The position numbers and the translations under genes were made by a program. Under the pieces are notes generated by a model. The model was given only the letters and a program-made list of their open reading frames with translations, was not told where the DNA came from and did no database searches. From Sphingobacterium sp. FBM7-1 (lineage in GTDB: Bacteria > Bacteroidota > Bacteroidia > Sphingobacteriales > Sphingobacteriaceae), in contig NZ_JAJEWJ010000004.1 of assembly GCF_020687765.1 (NCBI RefSeq), positions 1 through 64,000 on the forward strand: DNA of 64,000 bases, given 5' to 3'. Numbering within the stretch: position 1 is the stretch's first letter; each line of letters opens with the position of its first letter. Of this stretch, positions 1 to 6,565 are shown piece by piece.

Positions 1-80
1 TACTACGTTGATAGGCCACAGGTGTACAGGTAGAGATACCATAGCCGAGTGGTACTAATAGCCCGAAGCTTTCCGCGCCG
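1..80 (+). rRNA. 23S rRNA, 3' end (partial)
   Basis: The first ~80 bases match the conserved 3' end of bacterial 23S rRNA, including GTTGATAGGCC and GGTACTAATAGCCCGA. The rest of the gene lies to the left of the window. The exact 3' end is uncertain by several bases. It is followed by 5S, as in a standard 16S-23S-5S operon read on the plus strand. Confidence 0.9.
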
Positions 81-196
81 GAAGATCCGCTGTCCTCTTT
101 TATGTATTTCTTTTCTATACCTTTATATGTCATTTATGCCGGAAGCATGCTGCCAATAGGTAGGTTGTGTATATATTTTTAATCCGGTGACGATAT

Positions 197-306
197 TCAG
201 GTGCCTATATCGGCGGTGTCTACCTCTTCCCATTCCGAACAGAGCAGTCAAGCCCGCCAGAGCCGATGGTACTGCCGTAACAGGTGGGAGAGTAGGTCGG
301 CGCCAA
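197..306 (+). rRNA. rrf: 5S rRNA
   Basis: About 110 bases match a Bacteroidota-type 5S rRNA. They include the CCCATTCCGAACAGAG loop region, the AAGCCCGCCAGAGCCGATGG helix IV/V region and the GGTGGGAGAGTAGGTCGGCGCC 3' half in two adjoining pieces. The 5' TCAGGTGCC and 3' GGCGCC ends pair to form helix I. The boundaries are set by that pairing. An 81-residue minus-strand frame across this gene is not a protein. Confidence 0.93.
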
Positions 307-316
307 ATTTTATAAC

Positions 317-350
317 GAGCCCCTGCAGGTAACTGCAGGGGCTTTTTTTT
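317..350 (+). terminator. rRNA operon terminator
   Basis: AGCCCCTGCAG and CTGCAGGGGCT form an 11-bp perfect stem around a short loop, followed by a run of T. It lies 10 bases after 5S and ends the rRNA transcript. Confidence 0.92.
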
Positions 351-386
351 GTCTGCTAACCCTTTCATCTACTCGATACTAATCAT

Positions 387-394
387 TACCTTTG
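387..394 (+). promoter_or_regulatory. dnaG promoter (-7 box)
   Basis: TACCTTTG matches the Bacteroidota -7 consensus TAnnTTTG and lies 34 bases before the dnaG start. It separates primase transcription from the upstream rRNA operon, whose terminator is at 317-350. Confidence 0.5.
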
Positions 395-428
395 TTAGAT
401 TATCACGTTGTCATTTTAAGCAGGTTTT

Positions 429-2411
429 ATGATAAAAAGGGAGACAATTGAGAGGGTTTTGGATGCAGCTAGGATAGATGAAGTGGTAGGCGACTTCGTC
501 GATCTAAAAAAGCGCGGAACTTCCCTCCTCGGTAATTGTCCTTTTCATAATGAAAAGACACCGTCTTTTCATGTGTCAGTTTCTAAAGGTATTTATAAAT
601 GCTTTGGTTGTGGTGTGGGGGGAGATTCGCTCAAATTCATTATGGAATTGGAGAAGTATTCTTATCCCGAGGCAATAAGGTATTTAGCCGATAAATATGG
701 TGTTGCTGTAGAAGAAGTGGAGCGTTCACCTGCTCAGCTAGCGGCTCAGGATAAACGGGAAAGTTTATATGTACTAAGCAACTGGGCAAGTAAATATTTT
801 AAAGAACAGCTTTGGGATACGGATTCAGGGAGGAGTATAGCTTTATCTTACTTTAAAGAACGGGGTTATACAGATGATATTATCAAAAAATTTGACTTAG
901 GTTATTCTCCTGATCAATGGACTGCACTATCGGATGATGCAATCAAAGATGGTTTTCAGAAAGAGTACTTGAAAGAAATTGGGTTGGCTATCGAGCGAGA
1001 TGACGGTAGCGTATATGATCGATTTCGAGGACGAGTAATCTTTCCGATTCATAATCTTACAGGTCGTGTTATTGGTTTCGGTGGACGTACGTTGAAAACC
1101 GAGAAAGCGGTTCCGAAGTATGTCAACTCGCCTGAAAGTGATATATACCATAAATCTGAGGTTTTATATGGTCTTCATTTCGGAAAGAAAGCTATAAAAG
1201 ACCAGGATGTTTGCTATTTAGTAGAAGGGTATGCAGACCTGCTATCGATGCACCAGGCGGGGGTAGAAAATGTTGTTTCTTCTTCCGGGACGTCGTTGAC
1301 ATCGGGTCAGATTCGCCTCATTTCTCGCTTTACAACCAACGTAGTTATTTTATATGATGGGGATGCTGCGGGCATCAAAGCTTCTCTGCGAGGGACAGAT
1401 ATGTTGCTGCAAGAAGGGCTCAATGTAAAGGTAGTTTTGTTTCCAGATGGGATAGATCCAGATTCTTATGTGCAGATGCATGGCTCGACGGCATTCAAAG
1501 CCTATGTTGCTCAAGAGCAAGAAGATTTTATTTTTTACAAAACCAATATTTTATTAAAAGATACGAATGGCGATCCAATTAAACGCGCAGACGTTATTCG
1601 AGAAGTTGTTGAGAGTATTGCGCTGATACCTGATGAAATAAAAGTTTCAGTCTTTCTTCAACAATGTTCAGGTTTACTAGATATTGATGAGCGTATTTTG
1701 TTGACGGAACTTAATAAAATACGGCTAAAAAAAATTAAAGCACACGATAGGAAAGAACAACAGGCTTCTAAAAATTTAAATGACCCAGCCCCCGACGAGT
1801 TGCCGCCTGCAGATCTGTTTTTACTCGACGAAGAGCGGACGAAATTACAACCTTCGACAGAGGGGCCGGCGGTGATAACGGCAGATGTCTTACAAGAGAG
1901 AGAAATTGTTCGTGTTTTATTGAATTACGGAGGAGATCTTGCCGAATGGGAAGGTCAGGGTGATGTTCCTATAGCACCCTTTCTTTTAAATGCATTGGAC
2001 GACATTAGTTTTGAGGATAGAGCTAGTGCCTTTATAGTCGACATCTTTAAGCAAAAAGTTGAACATTTTGAGATTCCCGATATAAAATATTTTTTTTCGC
2101 ATGAAGATCCCGAGATACAGGATTTAGCTATAACATGTGTCACTACGCCTTATGAGCTTAGTCCCAATTGGAATGATGAAAAGCGGAAAATATACGTCCG
2201 AGGTGAACGGGAGCATCTGAAGGAGCTCACTATGCAGGCTATTTATCGGATAAAAAAACGCAAGATAGAGAAAGAGATGATCAAGATAAGAGAGGATTTA
2301 AAAGTCATATCGGGCGAGGATGATATAGAAATCTTACTAGCGAAATATCAAAAACTAAAAGATGCAGAGAAGCTGTTAGGAGTTTATCTCGGAAATATTA
2401 TCGTCAAATAA
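429..2411 (+). CDS. dnaG: DNA primase
   Basis: This 660-residue protein makes the RNA primers for chromosomal replication. The N-terminal CHC2 zinc finger is visible as C37-P-F-H40 and C58-F-G-C61. The catalytic core follows, with the Toprim acidic motifs LVEGYADLL near residue 263 and LYDGDAAG near residue 309. The C-terminal third, from about 480, should be the DnaB-binding region and is poorly conserved, as is normal for the family. The length is typical. The ATG at 429 gives a start MIKRETIERVLDAARI that matches the usual primase N-terminus. The gene sits alone after the rRNA operon, with 56 bases to the next gene on the same strand. Confidence 0.97.
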   Translation: MIKRETIERVLDAARIDEVVGDFVDLKKRGTSLLGNCPFHNEKTPSFHVSVSKGIYKCFGCGVGGDSLKFIMELEKYSYPEAIRYLADKYGVAVEEVERSPAQLAAQDKRESLYVLSNWASKYFKEQLWDTDSGRSIALSYFKERGYTDDIIKKFDLGYSPDQWTALSDDAIKDGFQKEYLKEIGLAIERDDGSVYDRFRGRVIFPIHNLTGRVIGFGGRTLKTEKAVPKYVNSPESDIYHKSEVLYGLHFGKKAIKDQDVCYLVEGYADLLSMHQAGVENVVSSSGTSLTSGQIRLISRFTTNVVILYDGDAAGIKASLRGTDMLLQEGLNVKVVLFPDGIDPDSYVQMHGSTAFKAYVAQEQEDFIFYKTNILLKDTNGDPIKRADVIREVVESIALIPDEIKVSVFLQQCSGLLDIDERILLTELNKIRLKKIKAHDRKEQQASKNLNDPAPDELPPADLFLLDEERTKLQPSTEGPAVITADVLQEREIVRVLLNYGGDLAEWEGQGDVPIAPFLLNALDDISFEDRASAFIVDIFKQKVEHFEIPDIKYFFSHEDPEIQDLAITCVTTPYELSPNWNDEKRKIYVRGEREHLKELTMQAIYRIKKRKIEKEMIKIREDLKVISGEDDIEILLAKYQKLKDAEKLLGVYLGNIIVK

Positions 2412-2467
2412 ACCAACGAGGGCGTATCGATTAATTTCAGTAAATTTACGTCGCAAATACGAGAAAG

Positions 2468-3538
2468 ATGAGATTGAAAATACATAATATTTTAGTTTTT
2501 GTAGCATTCACTGTTGTTCTAATGGTTGGCTGTAAATCCCAGAAAGGCAAATTCGCCTTTTTTTCGCCGACCTCGGGTGAAATCATAGTTTTGGGTGAAA
2601 AAGTCGCTGTACGCATGCAGTTTCCCGATAATGCCCTCGATTCTGTTATATACTCGATTGATGGGCGTGTTGTAGAAAGAAAGAAAGATACCACGCAAAT
2701 TTGGTTAGATACGGAAGTAATTGGTCTTGGCGCGCGTAATTTAGTTGCTAAACTGTATCGAGCAGGGAAGGAGGAAGTTGCTTTCAGTAATGTAACCATC
2801 TTACCGGAATCTCCCAAGCAATATATGTTTGAGGTAATTAATGAATATCCGCATGATATAACAGCATTTACACAAGGGTTGGAATTTGAGAACGGATTTC
2901 TATACGAATCAACCGGCGCGGGGAGCGGTCTCGTAACCTCCTTAAGAAAGGTAGATCTTGTCAGCGGGGAAGTTTTACAGAAGAAGGAGATTACAGGGTC
3001 GGATGCGTCTGGCGAGCCTTATTTTGGAGAGGGGATGACCATAGTAGGCGATAAGATTGTAATGTTAACGTGGAGGAACAACTTAGGCTATGTTTTCGAT
3101 AAAAATACTTTCGAGCAGGCAACCATATTTAATTACCAACAAAGCAAGGAGGGGTGGGGAATATGTTATGATGGGGAACGGCTCCTAAAAACAGACGGTT
3201 CCAATAAAATATATTTTCTAGATCCTAATACTTATCAGGAATTAGGTTTTATTCCGGTATACGACCATAACGGCGCTGTTGATTATTTAAACGAGCTAGA
3301 ATATATCGATGGGAAACTATATGCCAATATATATGGAAAGGATATCGTCGTCATCATTAATCCTAAAACCGGCGCCGTCGAAGGTCAGATAAATTTTGTA
3401 GGATTGTATAAAAATTCTAAAAGACAGGCGGTAGATGAAGAAATGAACGGTATTGCATATGATCGAGTGGGAAAGCGTCTTTTTGTTACGGGTAAGCAAT
3501 GGAACAAACTTTACGAAGTAAAAATAGTAGAGCGTTAA
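2468..3538 (+). CDS. Glutaminyl-peptide cyclotransferase, lipoprotein
   Basis: A 356-residue protein of the plant/bacterial glutamine cyclotransferase family, which forms pyroglutamate from N-terminal glutamine. The N-terminus has a hydrophobic stretch followed by a lipobox (LMVGC, Cys near residue 22), so it should be a lipid-anchored envelope protein. Residues ~30-110 look like a small beta-domain before the propeller. The family core starts near 'FTQGLEF' and includes 'YFGEGMT', 'LTWRNN', 'EGWGIC', 'NELEYI' and 'MNGIAYD', all characteristic of the five-bladed propeller. The natural substrate is unknown. It is transcribed towards ruvX, with 37 bases between. Confidence 0.88.
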   Translation: MRLKIHNILVFVAFTVVLMVGCKSQKGKFAFFSPTSGEIIVLGEKVAVRMQFPDNALDSVIYSIDGRVVERKKDTTQIWLDTEVIGLGARNLVAKLYRAGKEEVAFSNVTILPESPKQYMFEVINEYPHDITAFTQGLEFENGFLYESTGAGSGLVTSLRKVDLVSGEVLQKKEITGSDASGEPYFGEGMTIVGDKIVMLTWRNNLGYVFDKNTFEQATIFNYQQSKEGWGICYDGERLLKTDGSNKIYFLDPNTYQELGFIPVYDHNGAVDYLNELEYIDGKLYANIYGKDIVVIINPKTGAVEGQINFVGLYKNSKRQAVDEEMNGIAYDRVGKRLFVTGKQWNKLYEVKIVER

Positions 3539-3575
3539 ACTAGCAACACGTCTTTTCCGTGTAAGATAGATAGAT

Positions 3576-3992
3576 ATGCGAATAGTAGCTTTTGATTACG
3601 GGACGAAAAGGATAGGCATCGCGGTGACCGATCCTATGAAGCTGATTGCAACTCCTCTAGCGACGGTTCATCCGAAAGATATCTGGACTTTTTTAGATAA
3701 TTACATTAAAGACGAGGATGTAGAGACATTTGTAGTAGGTAAGCCTTTGCAAATGGATGGCACGGCTTCGCAATCAGCCCAACATATAGTCGGTTTCATC
3801 CGTAAGCTAAAGAAAGTTTATCCTGGGATTCAAATCATCGAAATTGACGAGCGGTTTACGTCGAAGATAGCCTCTCGGGTTATAGCAGAAAGTGGATTGA
3901 AAAAAAGCAAGCGCCAAGAAAAGGGGTTGGTTGATAGTGTAGCGGCAACCATTATTTTACAAACTTATATGGAAATTAAAACATCGATGTAA
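3576..3992 (+). CDS. ruvX: Putative Holliday junction resolvase / pre-16S rRNA nuclease (YqgF)
   Basis: A 138-residue RNase H-fold nuclease of the YqgF/RuvX family, involved in 16S rRNA 5' maturation and possibly in junction resolution. The family signature FDYGTKRIG is at residues 5-13, with the catalytic Asp in FDYG. The second motif, EIDERFTS, lies near residue 91, and DSVAATIIL near residue 124 carries the last acidic residue. The length is normal. It is followed after 2 bases by ybeY, another rRNA-processing factor, so the two are probably co-transcribed. Confidence 0.94.
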   Translation: MRIVAFDYGTKRIGIAVTDPMKLIATPLATVHPKDIWTFLDNYIKDEDVETFVVGKPLQMDGTASQSAQHIVGFIRKLKKVYPGIQIIEIDERFTSKIASRVIAESGLKKSKRQEKGLVDSVAATIILQTYMEIKTSM

Positions 3993-3994
3993 CA

Positions 3995-4429
3995 ATGGCA
4001 TTAAGGGATATTTCATTTTTTAACGAAGACGTTGATTACAAAATTAAGGATAAGCAAAAATTAAGACAATGGATCGCCTCTACGGTTGCGAATGAAGGAG
4101 GAGGTCGCGTCGGAGAACTGAATTTTATTTTCTGTTCAGATGCGTATTTGTTAGAGATCAATAAAAAGTATCTCGACCATGATACCTATACCGATATTGT
4201 GACGTTTGATTCTTCTGAAAAGGACGGAGTAATTGCTGGAGATATTTTTATATCTATTGACCGAACAAAGGAGAACGCAAGCAAATTTGACGTCTCCGAA
4301 CGGGATGAATTACATCGCGTCATTATACATGGCGTATTACACCTGTGCGGCTATTTGGATAAGAAAAAAGAGGATAAAGCGCTGATGACGGAAAAGGAGA
4401 ATGAATATCTAAGCCGTCGGACATTTTAA
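3995..4429 (+). CDS. ybeY: Endoribonuclease YbeY
   Basis: A 144-residue metal-dependent RNase needed for 16S rRNA 3'-end maturation and ribosome quality control. The active-site motif is HGVLHLCGY, starting near residue 110. The usual third zinc-ligand His of the HGxLHLxGYDH motif is not present: the sequence reads GYLDKKKED. From memory, Bacteroidota YbeY proteins often diverge here, so this is probably not a defect. It starts 2 bases after ruvX. It ends facing ndk on the other strand, with a shared hairpin in between. Confidence 0.92.
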   Translation: MALRDISFFNEDVDYKIKDKQKLRQWIASTVANEGGGRVGELNFIFCSDAYLLEINKKYLDHDTYTDIVTFDSSEKDGVIAGDIFISIDRTKENASKFDVSERDELHRVIIHGVLHLCGYLDKKKEDKALMTEKENEYLSRRTF

Positions 4430-4440
4430 GAGGGCGTTTT

Positions 4441-4480
4441 AAGGAGATAACCGTGTATAGAAAATGGGTTATCCCCTTTA
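4441..4480. terminator. Possible bidirectional terminator between ybeY and ndk
   Basis: AAGGAGATAACC and GGGTTATCCCCTT form an imperfect hairpin between the two convergent genes, with short A- and T-rich flanks. It is plausible as a shared terminator, but the stem contains mismatches. Confidence 0.4.
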
Positions 4481-4490
4481 GTACTTGGTA

Positions 4491-4910
4491 TTAAAATCTC
4501 TCAAACTGAGAAAAGAAAAAGTTACCTTCGATTTCTGCGTTCTCATCAGAGTCCGATCCGTGTACAGCATTCGCATCAATAGATTTTGCATATTTATTGC
4601 GAATCGTTCCTTCTGCTGCTTCCGCAGGATTAGTTGCACCGATTAATTTTCGGAAATCTTCTACCGCATTATCTTTCTCCAAGATCGCTGCCACGATAGG
4701 ACCAGAGGTCATAAAATTAACCAAATCAGCATAAAAAGGTCTTTCTTTATGTACGGCATAAAAATTTCCAGCGGTTTCTTTATTGAGGTGGATGTATTTC
4801 ATCCCAACAATTTTAAAGCCGTCTGCAATAATGTCGTTGAGGATAGCACCGATGTGGCCATTTGCAACTGCGTCTGGCTTGATCATCGTAAAAGTTCTGT
4901 TAGTCGCCAT
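4491..4910 (-). CDS. ndk: Nucleoside diphosphate kinase
   Basis: A 139-residue enzyme that transfers the gamma phosphate between nucleoside triphosphates and diphosphates. The catalytic motif NAVHGSDS contains the phospho-histidine. [11 protein letters not shown] at the N-terminus and [14 protein letters not shown] are also diagnostic. The ATG at 4910 gives MATNRTFTM, the normal NDK N-terminus. A longer frame reaching to 4958 would add 16 residues upstream of the promoter box and is rejected. The C-terminus (FFFSQFERF) is that of the Bacteroidota subgroup. Confidence 0.96.
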   Translation of the reverse strand: MATNRTFTMIKPDAVANGHIGAILNDIIADGFKIVGMKYIHLNKETAGNFYAVHKERPFYADLVNFMTSGPIVAAILEKDNAVEDFRKLIGATNPAEAAEGTIRNKYAKSIDANAVHGSDSDENAEIEGNFFFSQFERF

Positions 4911-4927
4911 AGTGATAGTTTTTTGTG

Positions 4928-4935
4928 CAAACTTA
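4928..4935 (-). promoter_or_regulatory. ndk promoter (-7 box)
   Basis: On the minus strand this reads TAAGTTTG, a full TAnnTTTG match, 17 bases upstream of the ndk ATG. It supports the shorter ndk start. Confidence 0.5.
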
Positions 4936-4980
4936 CATAAAAACACACTGATGTGCAATACAGCACTAAGCTTGTAATGC

Positions 4981-5113
4981 GCTGCCCCAAAAGAAATTTA
5001 AACCACAAACAAATGTTCTTAGAGGCAAATAACATCTTCATGTGCGGATAACTTAGGCGACGGTCTATGAACTGACAGTCATTCCTCTCAGTACCCAAGG
5101 ACGGATTTTTTTG
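4981..5113 (+). ncRNA. Candidate structured RNA (unassigned)
   Basis: The stretch between ndk and the TauE gene has no ORF but does have structure. GTTCTTAGA (5012-5020) and TCTATGAAC (5072-5080) pair over 8 of 9 positions with one symmetric mismatch. Between them ACAT-CTTC-ATGT forms a small hairpin. A one-mismatch -7 box (TAAGCTTG, 4967-4974) lies just upstream, and a T-run (5106-5112) lies at the end. The layout of a long helix with a central bubble is reminiscent of 6S-type RNAs, and a 6S-Flavo class exists in Bacteroidota. I cannot confirm membership by eye. The strand is inferred from the T-run. Confidence 0.35.
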
Positions 5114-5137
5114 TAAAAAAAAATCTATATATCTGAT

Positions 5138-5166
5138 AGACTTTATGTGGAATGTTTTTATATTTG
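5138..5166 (+). promoter_or_regulatory. Promoter of the TauE/SafE gene, shared pattern with 6250-6281
   Basis: TATATTTG at 5159-5166 is a full TAnnTTTG -7 box. Upstream is ATAGACTTTAT, which recurs with the same spacing before the TonB-receptor leader at 6250-6281. Downstream both continue with CAGT and, ~15 bases later, GGCGT. The ATAGACTTTAT word may be an operator or part of the promoter. The regulator is unknown. Confidence 0.55.
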
Positions 5167-5227
5167 CACAGTCATTGCGGGAACTGGCGTGAAGGCATTA
5201 TAAAAAATAGAGTAAACAGAACAACAA

Positions 5228-6130
5228 ATGGAGAAAGCAATCGCAGTTTTAAGATTATATAATGTGAGCAAAAAAATTACATTAAAACACGTGGGCTGGG
5301 CTATTATAGCGCTCAAACTTGCAATTGCATGTTATTTTGTTTACCTTTTGGTAGTAGGCTTTAGTTCCAATGCCTTCGAATTTGGCGAGCGGTTTCTCTG
5401 GTTTATTTTAGCCGGTTTTGTAGCTCAACTTATTGACGGCGCCCTCGGAATGGCATATGGGGTTAGTTGTACAAGTTTGCTGCTTTGGTTAGGTATTCCG
5501 CCAAAGTTTGCTTCTGCCAGCGTCCACACATCCGAGATCTTTACAACTGGTGTTTCTGGTCTATCGCATATTCGTTTTGATAATATTGATAAAAAATTAT
5601 TTTTTCGTATTGTAATTACAGGAAGCATCGGCGCAGTTATCGGTGCTTATTTTATTTCAGATATCTTTGATGGTGAAATTGTAAAGCCCTTTATATCATT
5701 CTATTTACTTTTATTAGGGGTGTATTTGCTCTATAAAGCATTTAAAAAGCAGAAACAGAAGCCAAAGAAAATTAAAAACACCCCGTTATTAGCATTTGTT
5801 GGGGGTTTATTAGATGCGATCGGAGGCGGTGGATGGGGGCCCATAGTAACCTCTAATCTATTAAGTCGTGGAAACAGTCCACGGCACACGATTGGTACGG
5901 TTAATACCGCAGAGTTTTTCGTGACCTACTTTGCCACTGCAGTGTTTATTTTTGTATTAGGTGTCCAACATTTAGAAATTGTTTTAGGACTAATCCTTGG
6001 TGGTGTGGTAGCAGCTCCATTAGGAGCTTATATAGCATCGCGGATTAACCAGCGCCTACTTTTGATTATGGTGGGGGTGTTGGTAGTTCTTACTTCCGGT
6101 TGGGGTATTTATGCAGCTCTTTGGCTATAA
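5228..6130 (+). CDS. TauE/SafE family sulfite/organosulfur exporter
   Basis: A 300-residue integral membrane protein of the TauE/SafE (DUF81) family, whose members export sulfite, sulfoacetate or related anions. About eight hydrophobic segments are visible, and the two internal repeats each carry a glycine-rich turn: LIDGALGMAYG near residue 70 and LLDAIGGGGWGP near residue 195. The start at 5228 is 61 bases downstream of the -7 box. Together with YeiH (13138), the sulfatase stump and the FGE gene, it suggests handling of sulfur oxyanions. The actual substrate cannot be read from the sequence. Confidence 0.85.
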   Translation: MEKAIAVLRLYNVSKKITLKHVGWAIIALKLAIACYFVYLLVVGFSSNAFEFGERFLWFILAGFVAQLIDGALGMAYGVSCTSLLLWLGIPPKFASASVHTSEIFTTGVSGLSHIRFDNIDKKLFFRIVITGSIGAVIGAYFISDIFDGEIVKPFISFYLLLLGVYLLYKAFKKQKQKPKKIKNTPLLAFVGGLLDAIGGGGWGPIVTSNLLSRGNSPRHTIGTVNTAEFFVTYFATAVFIFVLGVQHLEIVLGLILGGVVAAPLGAYIASRINQRLLLIMVGVLVVLTSGWGIYAALWL

Positions 6131-6249
6131 TCCGACCGGATCATAGCATAAAATATCATATGTATTTCTAGAAGAATAGGCTGTATGTGTCTGGTTTTTA
6201 ATGACATGTCTTGTCAATCTTGTTTTTTAAAAATTAAATCTACTAAGCT

Positions 6250-6281
6250 TATAGACTTTATATAAAATATTTATATATTTG
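6250..6281 (+). promoter_or_regulatory. Promoter of the leader / TonB-receptor transcript
   Basis: TATATTTG at 6274-6281 matches the -7 consensus exactly. ATAGACTTTAT upstream and GCAGTTC downstream repeat the layout of the 5138-5166 promoter. It would drive the leader ORF and the TonB-dependent receptor. Confidence 0.55.
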
Positions 6282-6286
6282 TGCAG

Positions 6287-6312
6287 TTCGTTTCAATTGG
6301 CGTTGGCAACGA
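6287..6312 (+). promoter_or_regulatory. Leader element A (hairpin with conserved 17-base loop)
   Basis: TCGT (6288-6291) and ACGA (6309-6312) enclose the loop TTCAATTGGCGTTGGCA, followed by TAGTAT. The same 17 bases recur at 6516-6532 with a different closing stem. Paired stems that differ while the loop stays identical point to an RNA element rather than a chance repeat. Function unknown. Confidence 0.5.
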
Positions 6313-6316
6313 TAGT

Positions 6317-6442
6317 ATGAAAACTAAAAAACAAATGATATTAATGAAACAAAACAGACTAAATTTAGACCTCCAAATCGCTTTAGGACAACATCTCGAA
6401 TACTATACCATCTCAGGGAATATTCGAATGTGTGATTATTAA
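6317..6442 (+). CDS. Putative leader peptide with a C-terminal cysteine
   Basis: A 41-codon ORF (or 32 codons from the in-frame ATG at 6344) lies between two copies of a repeated leader element and just before a strong hairpin. The peptide ends IRMCDY, so a cysteine codon comes third from the end. Short ORFs ending in Cys codons precede sulfur genes in Actinobacteria, where they act in cysteine-responsive control. A similar role here is an inference from position and from the sulfur-related neighbours. The sequence is not similar to a family I can name. Confidence 0.45.
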   Translation: MKTKKQMILMKQNRLNLDLQIALGQHLEYYTISGNIRMCDY

Positions 6443-6458
6443 TACTCCCTCTCTATAA

Positions 6459-6497
6459 AACACAGAAAGGGAAACAACGACGTTTCCCTTCCGTGTT
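6459..6497 (+). promoter_or_regulatory. Leader hairpin after the short ORF
   Basis: AACACAGAAAGGGAAAC and GTTTCCCTTCCGTGTT pair over about 15 bases with one bulge and one G-T pair, around a 6-base loop. It starts 16 bases after the leader-peptide stop. No T-run follows, so it is not a standard intrinsic terminator. It could be an attenuator working by another route, or an mRNA-stability element. Confidence 0.6.
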
Positions 6498-6510
6498 CAA
6501 TAAGTAAAGT

Positions 6511-6537
6511 ACAAGTTCAATTGGCGTTGGCACTTGT
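6511..6537 (+). promoter_or_regulatory. Leader element B (second copy of the 17-base loop)
   Basis: ACAAG (6511-6515) and CTTGT (6533-6537) enclose TTCAATTGGCGTTGGCA, the same loop as in element A, again followed by TAGTAT. It ends 28 bases before the receptor ATG. The stem shares no sequence with that of element A, yet it pairs. Confidence 0.5.
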
Positions 6538-6565
6538 TAGTATTCACTATTAAACACCCGAAAAT

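Noticed and set aside
123..368. 81-residue minus-strand ORF
   Set aside because: It lies across the 5S rRNA gene and its terminator; the protein has no recognisable composition or family.
5138..5227. SAM-II or other known riboswitch upstream of the TauE gene
   Set aside because: I could not find the conserved bases of any sulfur-related riboswitch I know; only the similarity to the 6250-6320 leader is supported.
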